Shown: positions 44,255-54,216, numbered from the stretch's first letter. The stretch: 64,000 bases of DNA from Bacteroidaceae bacterium (GCA_024401215.1 JAKSLL010000011.1:1-64000), one strand, 5' to 3'. Notes: generated by a model not told the origin, from the sequence alone. Made by a program: numbers and translations.

Positions 44255-44650
44255 ATGGATATTTTCTCAAAGATTGCAGCAGGTGAAATTCCAAGCTACA
44301 AGTGTGCCGAGAATGAAGAGTTCTACGCATTTCTTGACATCAACCCGCTTGTAAAGGGACACACACTTGTTATCCCACGTCGCGAGGTTGACTACATCTT
44401 CGATATGGAAGATGACGAGATAGCTCGTTATCAGGTGTTTGCTAAGAAGGTGGCAAAGGCTATCAAGACTGCTTTTCCATGCGTCAAGGTTGCTCAGGTT
44501 GTGCTTGGTCTTGAAGTGCCACACGCACACATCCACCTCATTCCAATGCAGAGCGAGGCAGACGTTGACTTCAAGCGTGAGAAGCTTTCTATACCTGCAG
44601 AGGATATGAAGGCTATTGCTGACAAGATTTACGCTGAATTTGTAAAGTAA
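44255..44650 (+). CDS. HIT-family nucleotide-binding hydrolase
   Basis: This 131-residue protein starts at ATG 44255 (MDIFSKIAAGEIPSYKCAEN), not the in-frame ATG at 44207 whose extra 16 residues have no homology pattern. The HIT motif is HAHIHLIPM near the C-terminus, with His-Ile-His as the nucleophile region; LDINPLVKGHTLVIPR is the core strand. Such enzymes hydrolyse nucleotide adducts such as AMP-lysine or ApnA. The position after greA is common in Bacteroidetes. Cytoplasmic. Confidence 0.94.
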   Translation: MDIFSKIAAGEIPSYKCAENEEFYAFLDINPLVKGHTLVIPRREVDYIFDMEDDEIARYQVFAKKVAKAIKTAFPCVKVAQVVLGLEVPHAHIHLIPMQSEADVDFKREKLSIPAEDMKAIADKIYAEFVK

Positions 44651-44660
44651 CAAACTTTCG

Positions 44661-45206
44661 ATGCAGTATAACGATTCCGATTTCGGGACGGTAACAGTGA
44701 CCGTCAACCCCAGAGCACGCAGTATAATAATGCGCCCTGAGGTTGACGGTCTTCGTGTAACTACATTTCGTGGAGCAACTCTCGCTTTCGTAAAAACAAC
44801 CATCAACAAGTATAGGCTACAGCTGAAAGAAAAGCAGAACACTCTCAAACAACGTCCACAGATAAGCGATGATGACATCGAAAGGATGAGAAGAGAGGCG
44901 AAAGCCACCCTGCCTCGAAGGCTGGCAGAACTGGCTTATATGCATGGTTTCAAATACGAATCGCTGAAGATACAAAGCTCGAAAACTCGTTGGGGATCAT
45001 GCTCTGGAAAGAACAATATCAATCTATCGCTCTTCCTTATGATGATTCCTGAGCATCTGCAAGACTATGTAATGCTTCACGAACTTTGTCATACAGTACA
45101 TCACGACCATTCCCCAAACTTCTGGGCATTGATGGATAAGGTCACCAATGGCAAGGCGCATGAACTTAGAAATGAGTTACACAAATACCATACACCTTCT
45201 TCTTGA
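44661..45206 (+). CDS. YgjP/DUF45-type metal-dependent hydrolase
   Basis: This 181-residue protein of the SprT-like/DUF45 group has the zinc-binding motif HELCHTVHHDHSPNFW near residues 138-153 (HExxH plus a third His) and the preceding SSKTRWGSCSGKNNINLS signature. The reaction of these proteins is poorly known; several are treated as putative metalloproteases. It lies 10 bases after the HIT gene and is likely co-transcribed. No signal peptide; cytoplasmic. Confidence 0.9.
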   Translation: MQYNDSDFGTVTVTVNPRARSIIMRPEVDGLRVTTFRGATLAFVKTTINKYRLQLKEKQNTLKQRPQISDDDIERMRREAKATLPRRLAELAYMHGFKYESLKIQSSKTRWGSCSGKNNINLSLFLMMIPEHLQDYVMLHELCHTVHHDHSPNFWALMDKVTNGKAHELRNELHKYHTPSS

Positions 45207-45311
45207 TAAAGGTTGATATTATCTTTTTACCCACTATCAAGACAGAACAATCAGATTATCATAGCACAATCTTAACTCTTAATTCTTAACTCTTAATTCC
45301 TAACTTTCAAA

Positions 45312-45734
45312 GTGCTTACACAAAAAGAATGTGACTTCCTCCATTCACGCATGAATGGAACTATGATAGAAACACTTGGCATTCGCTTCATCCCTACTGA
45401 TGATGAATTTGCAGTAGCAGAAATGCCTATATGTGCATCCACAAAGCAATACATCGGAATACTCCACGGAGGAGCATCGCTCACTCTTGCAGAGACTATT
45501 GCAGGTGTGGGGTCGCTACATCTCATTGGATATGACGAAAACTATGCTGTATGTGGCACAGAAGTCAGTGGCAGTCATGTTGCAATGTCTGCTACTGAAG
45601 GCGTTGTCCTCGGAAAGGCAAAACTTGTTCACGCAGGAAAAAGCACACACGTTTGGACTGTGGATGTTGTTGGTGAGGATGGCAGAGTCATATCTGTGGA
45701 AAGAGTCACCAACCGCATAATAAAGCGTATTTAA
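45312..45734 (+). CDS. Hotdog-fold acyl-CoA thioesterase, probably DHNA-CoA hydrolase
   Basis: This 140-residue PaaI-type hotdog thioesterase starts at GTG 45312 (Met-Leu-Thr-Gln). An ATG at 45351 (Met14) is a possible later start, but the earlier one gives the usual N-terminal helix. The motif GILHGGASLTLAETIAGVG is the family substrate-binding helix with the catalytic acid. The next two genes are menF and menD, so the likely substrate is 1,4-dihydroxy-2-naphthoyl-CoA, releasing DHNA in menaquinone synthesis (role of MenI); this is inferred from neighbourhood. AT-rich TTAACTCTTAATTC units at about 45270-45302 and 45966-46000 flank the gene. Confidence 0.85.
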   Translation: MLTQKECDFLHSRMNGTMIETLGIRFIPTDDEFAVAEMPICASTKQYIGILHGGASLTLAETIAGVGSLHLIGYDENYAVCGTEVSGSHVAMSATEGVVLGKAKLVHAGKSTHVWTVDVVGEDGRVISVERVTNRIIKRI

Positions 45735-45742
45735 TTACGAAA

Positions 45743-45915
45743 TACAAGTTTCGCAAGCTCCACTTGTTGTGGAGTTAAAGGGTAGTTAAAGAGAAGTTAA
45801 AGGGTAGTTAAAGTGACAAATGTCCGACAAGACAAATGTCCCTTTAACTCCGAGCGAAGCGATAACTCCTCTTTAACTCCACTTTAACTCCCAAAAACGA
45901 GCAAGTTGAAACTTG
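45743..45915. repeat. Dispersed repeat R1, copy C
   Basis: Same layout and orientation as copy B: TACAAGTTTCGC, GTTAAAGGGTAGTTAAAG, GTGACAAATGTCCGACA, CGAGCGAAGCGATAACTCC, GAGCAAGTTGAAACTTG. It begins 8 bases after the hotdog stop. Confidence 0.82.
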
Positions 45916-46003
45916 AAAGTTGAATTACGAAATACGAAATGTAAAATGAGAGATTCATCTCATTGTTAAATCTTAACTCTTAACTTTTAATTCCTAATTC
46001 CTA

Positions 46004-46990
46004 ATGACTGACTTCTCCACATATAAAGCATACGCCATCTATCGTCTTCCTTTTGCTGACGAGGCATTTGCCATTTGTCAGAAAGATGATAGAGAAATAG
46101 CTGCTTGCGAGCGCGCTTTCATTATGATGCCTTTCGACGGCAGCAGACATAAGATAATAAGGATTGCTCCCGATGTAGAGTTGCGTTTGAATGCAGAGGA
46201 ACTGCATACCGACAAAAGAGGTGAACTGCTCGAACTCATATCCGACCCCAAAGCTTACAATCAGGCATTCACACTTTTCCAATCCGTCATACCTGACAGG
46301 TTCCAAAAGTTAGTGCTTTCTCGCTGCGTCATCTCACCCTACAAGAGCGACCCTCTCGATGTCTTTCGACGTGCCTGCATGGAATATCCACGCACAATGG
46401 TGTACCTCGTATATACCGAAGAGACTGGCTATTGGTTAGGTTCGTCGCCAGAAATACTCATTGCAGGCAACAAGTCTCATTACAAGACCGCAGCCCTGGC
46501 AGGCACAATGACCAGCGACGGGCCGTGGACATACAAGAATCAGAAAGAACAGGCTTTCGTAGCCGACTATATAAGCGAAACAATAGCGCCTCTTTGCAAT
46601 TATGTGGAAGAAGAAGGGCCATACACTTCACGTGCGGGCAATCTTTACCATATAAAGACTGAATTTCATTTCACTCTCCTTCCCGACGTTTGCATTTCAG
46701 ATTTCATCAATCAGCTAAGTCCAACACCTGCTGTATGCGGCTTGCCAAAAGATGAAGCAAAGGCTTTCATCCTCGCAAATGAGGGGTATGACCGCAAGTA
46801 TTACTCTGGAGTGGTGGGAATGCTTGATGAAGACGGCGAGACAAATCTCTATGTCAATCTAAGATGCTGCAACATCAAAGATGGAGAAGTCACCCTTTAT
46901 GCTGGTGGAGGCATTCTCTACGAGTCGATGGCAGATAACGAATACACCGAAACTGAGGAAAAACTTAAAACGATGGAATATGTTCTCTAA
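46004..46990 (+). CDS. menF: Isochorismate synthase MenF
   Basis: This 328-residue chorismate-binding enzyme converts chorismate to isochorismate, the entry to menaquinone synthesis. WLGSSPEILI, TAALAGTMTSDGPW, TEFHFTLL, STPAVCGLPKDEAKAFI-like SPTPAVCGLPKDEA, and EGYDRKYYSGVVGM are all family motifs. It is shorter than the E. coli enzyme (about 430) because the N-terminal part is short, which is usual in Bacteroidetes. Its 3' end overlaps menD by 11 bases. Confidence 0.94.
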   Translation: MTDFSTYKAYAIYRLPFADEAFAICQKDDREIAACERAFIMMPFDGSRHKIIRIAPDVELRLNAEELHTDKRGELLELISDPKAYNQAFTLFQSVIPDRFQKLVLSRCVISPYKSDPLDVFRRACMEYPRTMVYLVYTEETGYWLGSSPEILIAGNKSHYKTAALAGTMTSDGPWTYKNQKEQAFVADYISETIAPLCNYVEEEGPYTSRAGNLYHIKTEFHFTLLPDVCISDFINQLSPTPAVCGLPKDEAKAFILANEGYDRKYYSGVVGMLDEDGETNLYVNLRCCNIKDGEVTLYAGGGILYESMADNEYTETEEKLKTMEYVL

Positions 46991-48629
46991 CAAATGCAAC
47001 ATACAGCAACTCACAGCACTCATACTGAAAAAAGGCATTACAGAGGCTGTAGTGTGTCCAGGAAGCCGTAATTCAGCCATCGTGCACAACCTTCAAGCAG
47101 CAGGACTCACATGCTACAACATCACGGATGAACGTAGTGCAGGCTTCTTTGCCATCGGTCTTATCGAAGCTAATGGAGGCAAGCCTGTGGCAGTTTGCGT
47201 TACAAGTGGTTCAGCTGTGCTGAATCTTGCTCCTGCTGTTAGCGAAGCATTCTATCGAAATTTCCCTCTTTTAGTCATCACCGCCGACCGCCCAGAGAGA
47301 TGGATTGGACAGATGGATGGACAGACTCTCCCGCAGCCTAATGCTTTTGGCGCAATGACAGTCAAGAGCGTGTCGCTTCCAGAGCCTACTGATGAAGAAG
47401 GGAGATGGTATTGCAACCGCCTCATCAATGAAGCATTCATTGAGATGGATAAGACAAACCGCCCTGTACAGATAAATGTGCCTATCACCGAACCTATGTT
47501 CGATTTCAGCGTACCTTCCCTGCCAGAAGAGCGATTCATAGAATTTGTTGATAACACGCTTTGTGAATGTGTTATGACATCCAACATGCAGGAAATATGG
47601 AAAGCATCAAAAAAGGTGATGATAGTTGTTGGTCAGATGCTGTCAGGAGAAATACAGAAATGCGCCCCATATCTCAAATCGCTTCATGACGGAGGATGCA
47701 CCGTCATTGCTGAAACTCTTTCAAACATCCATACCACCCCACTCCTTGAAGGCGCATTCATCGACAATTTCGACGAGATGATTCGCACAGAATGTTTTGA
47801 AACACCTGATTTCATCATTACGCTTGGCGGACATATTGTTTCTAAACGACTGAAAAAACTTATCCGTCAGAATCCGCCACTACATCATTGGCACATCTCA
47901 CCTATTGGTGAACCTTCTGACCTCTTCATGTGCTGCACAAGCCTCATCAAGGCGAATGCAGAATCACTTCTTTCCTCATTGTCATCAGCTGTCTCTTCTG
48001 TGTTTTCAGAAGTGCGTGATGAACGAATGGAATATTCAGCAAGGTTGAAGGAGAAGAGCAAGGAGTGCCACAACAACACTATTTTAACAAACAGCTTTGA
48101 TGACAAAAACGTCCTCAACACCATCCTCAAAAATGTTGATAATGACTGGCGCATACATGTTGCTAACAGCAGCATGGTGCGTAACTTGCAACAAATATTC
48201 AGCAGTTCAAACACAATACATTGCAATCGTGGCGTGAATGGCATTGAGGGCTCAGTATCTGCAGCTGTCGGTTACTGGGCTGGCAGCAAATCTCCCACTC
48301 TGCTTCTCACGGGCGACCTGTCATTCTTCTATGACCAGAATGCACTTTGGAACAACTATGTGAAGTCGCCACAGTCACCTCTGCGCATCCTTATCATCAA
48401 CAATGGATGTGGCGAGATATTCTACCATCTCCCGGGCTTAAACAGTCCTTTTCTTGACAACAGCATAGCTGCATCGCATACCACTACAGCTGAAGGAATA
48501 GCGATGGAATGTCATGCTCAATACCTTCCAGCAACTAATGAAGAAGAGCTGCTCGCCGCACTCACCTCTTTCACAAAAAAAGACAATGATGTAAGAATAC
48601 TTGAAGTGTTCACCAGCATCAAAAACTGA
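46980..48629 (+). CDS. menD: SEPHCHC synthase MenD
   Basis: This 549-residue thiamine-diphosphate enzyme condenses 2-oxoglutarate with isochorismate. The start is ATG 46980 (MFSNKCNIQQLTALILKKG); an in-frame ATG at 46881 would lie deep inside menF and adds 33 non-homologous residues. VCPGSRNSAIVHNL gives the Glu/Ser-Arg-Asn region at the active site, TADRPERWIGQMDGQTLPQPNAFG follows, and the C-terminal TGDLSFFYDQNALWNN is the ThDP-binding motif. It overlaps menF by 11 bases. The remaining menB and menE are not in this window, and menC lies 10 kb further. Confidence 0.94.
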   Translation: MFSNKCNIQQLTALILKKGITEAVVCPGSRNSAIVHNLQAAGLTCYNITDERSAGFFAIGLIEANGGKPVAVCVTSGSAVLNLAPAVSEAFYRNFPLLVITADRPERWIGQMDGQTLPQPNAFGAMTVKSVSLPEPTDEEGRWYCNRLINEAFIEMDKTNRPVQINVPITEPMFDFSVPSLPEERFIEFVDNTLCECVMTSNMQEIWKASKKVMIVVGQMLSGEIQKCAPYLKSLHDGGCTVIAETLSNIHTTPLLEGAFIDNFDEMIRTECFETPDFIITLGGHIVSKRLKKLIRQNPPLHHWHISPIGEPSDLFMCCTSLIKANAESLLSSLSSAVSSVFSEVRDERMEYSARLKEKSKECHNNTILTNSFDDKNVLNTILKNVDNDWRIHVANSSMVRNLQQIFSSSNTIHCNRGVNGIEGSVSAAVGYWAGSKSPTLLLTGDLSFFYDQNALWNNYVKSPQSPLRILIINNGCGEIFYHLPGLNSPFLDNSIAASHTTTAEGIAMECHAQYLPATNEEELLAALTSFTKKDNDVRILEVFTSIKN

Positions 48630-48679
48630 CATCCAAACTTTGCTACTTTAAAACAGGTTGGTACTTGTAACACACGGCA

Positions 48680-48718
48680 TGTAACACTTGTAACATCTAG
48701 CGTGTTACAAGTGTTACA
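48680..48718. repeat. Perfect 16-bp inverted repeat (GTAACA family)
   Basis: TGTAACACTTGTAACA (48680-48695) is perfectly complementary to 48703-48718 around a TCTAGCG loop. Similar units (CTTGTAACACACGGCATG, GTTACACTCGTAACATC) flank it at 48664-48743, so it is the centre of a small cluster of GTAAC/GTTAC words after menD. No U-tract follows, so it is not a classic terminator. Confidence 0.6.
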
Positions 48719-48804
48719 CCGGGCGTGTTACACTCGTAACATCAAGCACCTCCAAAAGACAAGTTCAAGCGCTACAAAAAGACACATAAAGCACATACTA
48801 AATA

Positions 48805-48840
48805 AAAGGGCAATGGTAACGCGACTTACCATTGCCCTTT
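48805..48840. terminator. Bidirectional terminator between menD and the LruC-type gene
   Basis: A perfect 15-bp stem AAAGGGCAATGGTAA (48805-48819) with TTACCATTGCCCTTT (48826-48840), with A and T runs at the flanks. It lies between converging genes. Confidence 0.9.
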
Positions 48841-48888
48841 ATATTATATATATAAGTAGATGTACGCCTACTTATAGGCTATCTTCGA

Positions 48889-51800
48889 TTAGTATTTACC
48901 TACATACACTCTTGTTGGTGCAGGGCTGGAACCACCGAAGAAGAAGTTAGACTTCCAACCAGAACCATTGACTCCTTGGAAATGTTGCTCAAACTCTGCC
49001 TTTGTAAGAGTCAAAACAAGATTACGCCTTGGTTCATCCCAATAACAATTCGCATCTGAGTTAAAACTACTACCCCCCTTCATTGTCCATAAGTCTCCAT
49101 CAGTACCCTTTGCACGAACAAAGAAGTTATTGATTCCGTACACACCGTCGAAGTTAAATATTATTTTAACACCATTATCCACATTATAGTTTACGGCTTT
49201 TGAAATTGCTCCAGCAGCAATTTCATGCCATGATTCATTTGAATCATCAGAGTTTACTTTGATTGGATTAGTATCCTCACTAATATCAATAATCTCCGTA
49301 CCCAATTCAACAGTCACACCAACAGTAATAACTTCAGAGTCAGCATAATCTCCATTAGCAGGCTGCTGAATTGAAATCGTTGTCGTACCCACACCTACTG
49401 GTGTTATACGGATGTGCTGATTCTCCGCAGTAACAGTCGCCACATTCGTGTTGGCACTTGACACAATCAAAGGTGTTGCCTGCAGATTATTGTTGGATGT
49501 TGCTGTGATAGTCTTAACGCCACCATAGAGATTAGATGTGACACTCACTTGGTCAACACTAAGTCTTGGATCTCTCTTTGCCACCGTTACTGTTACATAC
49601 TGGTCACCTCCACTATAATTAGTTGTTGAAGACTGACGAACGGTGATGGTTGCTGTACCTGCTGCAACAGCAGTAACAACACCATCAGAAGAAACTGTAG
49701 CAACACCAGGATTGCTTGACAAGAAAGAAACTGTTCTTTCCTCATCGGTGTTCACCGTTGAATAGTAAATCTGTGCAGTTGGTATGTCAGAGCCATCTGG
49801 TATGCCAAGATTGATGTCCTTGTTTATCACCTCGAAATAAGGATTCTTCTTCAAACCCTCTTCATACCAGTAAACCATTCGGAGTTCGTCCTTTGCCACT
49901 TTTCCACTTGCAAAAGTGATGTCAAGAGTTCCTCCATGCTGCCCAATTATTGCGTTTACAACATTATTGTCAAAACTGAATGTTGTGATCAGATCCTTCT
50001 GAATCTTGCCATCAGGCATATCTTGTATTTTCTGTCCATTATCATTGAGTTTGAATAATATTGACGCCTCGCTGCTTGTAAGAACAACAAGTTTATATGT
50101 CTTCAGAGAATTGAGCTGATTATGGTCAAGCTTTACTGTTGCCACATTATTTTTATATGTGACAGCTCCAGAAACATTCAACAAATTAACAGCTTCTGAT
50201 GGAAGAGAATAGAATTCGCTTGACTCTCCCCATACAGTGTTTGTCCAGTTTTTTGCTGTCTGCAAATCTCTCACCCATGTAGTGAAGTCAGGATATTTTA
50301 TAGAAATCTTCTGACGTTCAATAGGCCACTCCCATGTAGGGTCGGCTATGAGGAATGCCTGAGCGGCGGCCTCGCCCTTTCTGTCAGGCACACCGATGCT
50401 TGCCTTCGAAAATGTCTCACTGCCAGCATACTTAACACTTATCTTAAAGTCTGCCGCATCAGTAAACACAGAGAATGCCTGTGCATTAACAGTCAGATCT
50501 TTACTCTCCACAGGGGCTCTTGTAACGCCAAGACCAGTATTCACCATTTTATCCGCAGCCTTTTCTGTGTTTGCCAAGTCTATGCCAAACACATCATGCA
50601 CCTCAGTTTTATTTGATGCCCCAAATGTCACCTTCTTATCCTGATAATAAATCTCAGCTGGAAGTACTCCGCCGGCAGCGAGCAGGCTGACAGTTGCCTT
50701 TGTCTGACCAGAAATATGCTTGATACCAAACACGATATCGTTGAAGTCCCAGTCTTCAGTACCACCAAGGTCCTCACACGCAACAATGTAAATCATTTCA
50801 GGCACCTCAGAATCCTTGTCAATGACGAGTGGAAGATACGAGTCATTAGTCTTGACAAACTGGAACACCACATCATTGAAGTCGTGGTCTGGTCCGAGAT
50901 AATTCCATGCACTTCCATAATTCCAGTCTTCAAAAGCTATATACATTGCTCCATTGCGATGGAATGTAGCAGCGTATGTATCGTTGATGTTATCAGGAAG
51001 ATCACATCCAGTAGCATTGATAGGTCTTCCTTGATCCTTATTATATCTACTGTTTGAGTAATAGTTGCCTGCGTCTGTTTCAAGCACAAAACCAAAACGA
51101 ACACCTGGAGCAATATTGATTTTAATACCCTCTGAACGGATAGCGTCAAAGCCTGAGCGGAATGACTTATTGCCTTCATCCCATACAGTATTTGATGCAT
51201 TAGGATTACTGTCATTATATATTCCTTCGATAAACCAGTACATGTTATGCCACTTGCTATCTGACTCGCCAGTCTTGTGAGCCTGATACCAAGTGCTCTG
51301 TGTTATCTCTCCATCCTCAATGACACCCTTATTCATACGCCATATCCATGTGACATCCGACTTGCTTCCGTCACTATTGAGGGTATATATTCCAAGACGC
51401 TCACCAAACTCAGGATTGCCATAACTACCTCTATTGCTTGTCACACAATAGATTGGATAGATAATGAAACTGCCAAGAGACGCAAACTCAAAATTCTGAG
51501 TCACCTTACCAGCGTTCAACACATTCTCAGGAAGAGTTTCTATAGGAGCTTTCAAATCAGCAAGAGTCCACTTCTTTGACGTTGTCTTTTCGAACTTAAC
51601 TTCTCCGCCTGAATTTTCTGTCAACACACTCCTTGTTCCCTTCTGTCCAAACTCGACACTTGCCTTTCCGTCTTTCAGCACAGCAGGCTGAATCATACGG
51701 TTATTATCTTTGTCAATAATACCTATATAGATATATTCGAGTGTGACAGGCACGTCACAGTTGAAAATATGATAGCCTGCAGAAACTTTGTCAAACTGTC

Positions 51801-52119
51801 CGAGCAGATAGCACTTGCTTGACTCATAACGAGGGTTGGCAGTATATACCTTCACAGTATATTCACCAGGGAAATTTATTGTAACACCAAGCTTGGCAAG
51901 GCCTGCAGTATTGAAATTATGGTTTGGGTCAACATCACCAAACTCATTGCCGAAGCTTTGGTTATACTGTATTTCCTTCTCTGTATATCCGTTATCAAAG
52001 TCTGAGCATCCAGTCATAGCAAATGTGAATACAGACAAGAGGGCACCTCCTAAAGCTGCCTTGAGAGATTTCGCAAAGAAACCATGCATTGTGTTCATTT
52101 TTCTATAATTCATAGTCAA
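48889..52119 (-). CDS. Large LruC-domain surface lipoprotein with Ig-like domains
   Basis: This 1076-residue protein has a lipoprotein signal peptide ending FTFAMTGC (Cys38). ATG 52119 is the first start; Met8 or Met11 would also give a good signal peptide. After an N-terminal Bacteroidetes domain (about 60-150, ending near VEFGQKGTRS), two acidic motifs stand out: GPDHDFNDVVFQFV (about 405) and GTEDWDFNDIVFGIKHI (about 445), the latter being the LruC/DUF4842-type signature. Two Ig-like BIG2 domains (about 790-880 and 880-950) then contain SSNPGVATVSSDGVVTAVAAG and SSANTNVATVTAENQHIR. The C-terminal about 130 residues (NNFFVRAKGTDGDLWTMKGG) may be a binding domain. Surface exposure and adhesion or polysaccharide binding are inferred. 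Own promoter TACCTTTG on the minus strand at 52245-52252. Confidence 0.85.
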   Translation of the reverse strand: MTMNYRKMNTMHGFFAKSLKAALGGALLSVFTFAMTGCSDFDNGYTEKEIQYNQSFGNEFGDVDPNHNFNTAGLAKLGVTINFPGEYTVKVYTANPRYESSKCYLLGQFDKVSAGYHIFNCDVPVTLEYIYIGIIDKDNNRMIQPAVLKDGKASVEFGQKGTRSVLTENSGGEVKFEKTTSKKWTLADLKAPIETLPENVLNAGKVTQNFEFASLGSFIIYPIYCVTSNRGSYGNPEFGERLGIYTLNSDGSKSDVTWIWRMNKGVIEDGEITQSTWYQAHKTGESDSKWHNMYWFIEGIYNDSNPNASNTVWDEGNKSFRSGFDAIRSEGIKINIAPGVRFGFVLETDAGNYYSNSRYNKDQGRPINATGCDLPDNINDTYAATFHRNGAMYIAFEDWNYGSAWNYLGPDHDFNDVVFQFVKTNDSYLPLVIDKDSEVPEMIYIVACEDLGGTEDWDFNDIVFGIKHISGQTKATVSLLAAGGVLPAEIYYQDKKVTFGASNKTEVHDVFGIDLANTEKAADKMVNTGLGVTRAPVESKDLTVNAQAFSVFTDAADFKISVKYAGSETFSKASIGVPDRKGEAAAQAFLIADPTWEWPIERQKISIKYPDFTTWVRDLQTAKNWTNTVWGESSEFYSLPSEAVNLLNVSGAVTYKNNVATVKLDHNQLNSLKTYKLVVLTSSEASILFKLNDNGQKIQDMPDGKIQKDLITTFSFDNNVVNAIIGQHGGTLDITFASGKVAKDELRMVYWYEEGLKKNPYFEVINKDINLGIPDGSDIPTAQIYYSTVNTDEERTVSFLSSNPGVATVSSDGVVTAVAAGTATITVRQSSTTNYSGGDQYVTVTVAKRDPRLSVDQVSVTSNLYGGVKTITATSNNNLQATPLIVSSANTNVATVTAENQHIRITPVGVGTTTISIQQPANGDYADSEVITVGVTVELGTEIIDISEDTNPIKVNSDDSNESWHEIAAGAISKAVNYNVDNGVKIIFNFDGVYGINNFFVRAKGTDGDLWTMKGGSSFNSDANCYWDEPRRNLVLTLTKAEFEQHFQGVNGSGWKSNFFFGGSSPAPTRVYVGKY

Positions 52120-52506
52120 CTATTATTTCCTTTACACTAATAGCCTTCTTTTCCAAAGGTTAGAACTTATATAATCGCTTTCATTCTACAATTCTTTCAA
52201 GCAAGAATCAGATCTTCCAAATAAAATAAGACCATTAATTGGCACAAAGGTAACTAATTTATTAATAATTAACTATGAAATTATCTACTTTTACCCCTTT
52301 CTCACATTCAATAGTCACAATTATCATCCATTATTAGCTAAATTTGCTATTTAAAGTCTACATTTTAAATGTAACGAAAACAAAACTTAATGTTCAAAAA
52401 CAAGAAAAATAACGCATTAACACGCACGATAAAGTGCAAAATGTATTCAAAACTTTTTTCTCTCATCATTTTCTATTACTTTTGCATTGTCAAATAAGCA
52501 AAAATC
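52120..52506. other. 387-bp divergent promoter region
   Basis: AT-rich, no gene. A minus-strand -7 TACCTTTG (52245-52252) serves the LruC-type gene with a leader of about 120 bases, and a plus-strand -7 TACTTTTG (52477-52484) serves nadB with a leader of about 15 bases. Nothing else is recognisable. Confidence 0.55.
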
Positions 52507-54093
52507 ATGACAAAGAAATACGATTTTCTCATCATCGGCTCAGGTGTGGCCGGAATGAGTTACGCCCTCAAAGTTGCGAAGGCTAAGAAAGGCAAGATTG
52601 CCATTATTTGTAAGACAACCCTCGAAGAAGCTAACACAGCGAAGGCTCAGGGAGGTATTGCCTCAGTAACTAATCTGCTTGTAGACAATTTCGAAAAGCA
52701 CATAGAAGACACAATGATTGCTGGCGACTGGATCAGTGACCCGGAGGCTGTGCGTCAAGTGGTGACAGGTGGTCCTGAAGGCATCAAAGACCTCGTGCAG
52801 TGGGGTGTGAATTTCGACAAGAAGGAAGACGGAGAGTTTGACCTTCACCGTGAAGGCGGACACTCTGAGTTCCGCATCCTTCACCATGCCGACGATACTG
52901 GTGCAGAGATTCAGCGCGGACTGATGGAGGCTGTAAGGAACAATCCTGATATTGACATTTTTGAAAATCATTTCGCTGTAGAAATCATCACTCAGCATCA
53001 TCTTGGCATACGTGTCACTCGTCGCACACCCGACATCGTGTGCTACGGAGCTTATGTGCTTAACCCTGCAACAGGAAAGATAGACACTTTTCTTTCAAAG
53101 GTCACTCTCATGGCAACAGGAGGCACAGGAGCCATCTATGCAACGACATCAAATCCTTCTATCGCTACTGGCGACGGCATAGCAATGGTTTACCGTGCTA
53201 AAGGCAAGGTGAAAGATATGGAGTTTGTGCAGTTCCACCCAACTGTGCTCTACAACCCAGCAGAGACTCACCCTGCATATCTTATCACAGAAGCTATGCG
53301 CGGCTACGGAGGCATACTCCGCCTGCCTAACGGCGATGAGTTCATGCAAAAGTATGATGAGCGCCTTTCACTTGCGCCACGCGACATTGTGGCTCGCGCC
53401 ATCGACAATGAGATGAAGATTCACGCACTCGACCATGTGTGCCTCGATGTCACCCACAAAGACCCTGAGGAGACAAAGCATCACTTCCCTAACATATATG
53501 CTAAATGCCTCTCAATAGGCATCGACATCACAAAACAGTATATCCCTGTTGCCCCATCTGCTCATTACATGTGCGGTGGCATTCAGGTGGACCTCGACGG
53601 CTGTTCAAGCATCAAACGCCTGTATGCTGTAGGCGAATGCTCTTGCACAGGACTGCATGGAGGCAACCGCCTTGCTTCAAACTCACTCATCGAGGCTGTG
53701 GTGTATGCCGACAAAGCAGCAAAGCACTCTCTGGAGAATATTGACAGCTATGACTTCAACGAGAAGGTGCCAGAGTGGAATGACGAGGGAACAATGACAA
53801 ATGAGGAAAAGGTTCTGATAGCACAAGATGCAAAAGAGGTTGGCCAGATTATGTCAACGTATGTCGGCATCGTGCGTTCTGACCTTCGCCTGCACCGCGC
53901 TTGGGAGCGTCTCGACCTTCTCTATGAGGAGACTGAGCATCTCTTCAAGAGAGTGAAGCCAACGAAAGACATCTGCGAACTCCGCAATATGATAAATGTG
54001 GGCTACCTCATCACACGCCAGGCACTCGAACGCAAGGAAAGCCGTGGACTCCATTATACAGTGGACTATGCCAAGCATGCGCTTGATAAGTAA
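52507..54093 (+). CDS. nadB: L-aspartate oxidase
   Basis: This 528-residue FAD enzyme oxidises aspartate to iminoaspartate for NAD synthesis. The FAD motif FLIIGSGVAGMSYAL is at the N-terminus. AKAQGGIASV, HREGGHSEFRILHHADDTG, FVQFHPTVLYN and MCGGIQVDLDG...LHGGNRLASNSLIEAVVY are characteristic of NadB rather than of fumarate reductase. The promoter is TACTTTTG (52477-52484) with a leader of about 15 bases. nadA and nadC are not in this window. Confidence 0.94.
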   Translation: MTKKYDFLIIGSGVAGMSYALKVAKAKKGKIAIICKTTLEEANTAKAQGGIASVTNLLVDNFEKHIEDTMIAGDWISDPEAVRQVVTGGPEGIKDLVQWGVNFDKKEDGEFDLHREGGHSEFRILHHADDTGAEIQRGLMEAVRNNPDIDIFENHFAVEIITQHHLGIRVTRRTPDIVCYGAYVLNPATGKIDTFLSKVTLMATGGTGAIYATTSNPSIATGDGIAMVYRAKGKVKDMEFVQFHPTVLYNPAETHPAYLITEAMRGYGGILRLPNGDEFMQKYDERLSLAPRDIVARAIDNEMKIHALDHVCLDVTHKDPEETKHHFPNIYAKCLSIGIDITKQYIPVAPSAHYMCGGIQVDLDGCSSIKRLYAVGECSCTGLHGGNRLASNSLIEAVVYADKAAKHSLENIDSYDFNEKVPEWNDEGTMTNEEKVLIAQDAKEVGQIMSTYVGIVRSDLRLHRAWERLDLLYEETEHLFKRVKPTKDICELRNMINVGYLITRQALERKESRGLHYTVDYAKHALDK

Positions 54094-54216
54094 TGGCAAA
54101 ATAATAACTTCCTAAGTTTTTGAGCAATCAATACCAACAGCTTTGACTTGTCTTTTTGGCTCTTTTGTCCCAATTCATCGGGAAATCTCGAAAACAAGAA
54201 ATCTCAAATATCAAAA

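Noticed and set aside
46881..46979. Upstream start for MenD inside menF
   Set aside because: The added residues are a menF frame shadow and do not match MenD; the homology starts at 46980.
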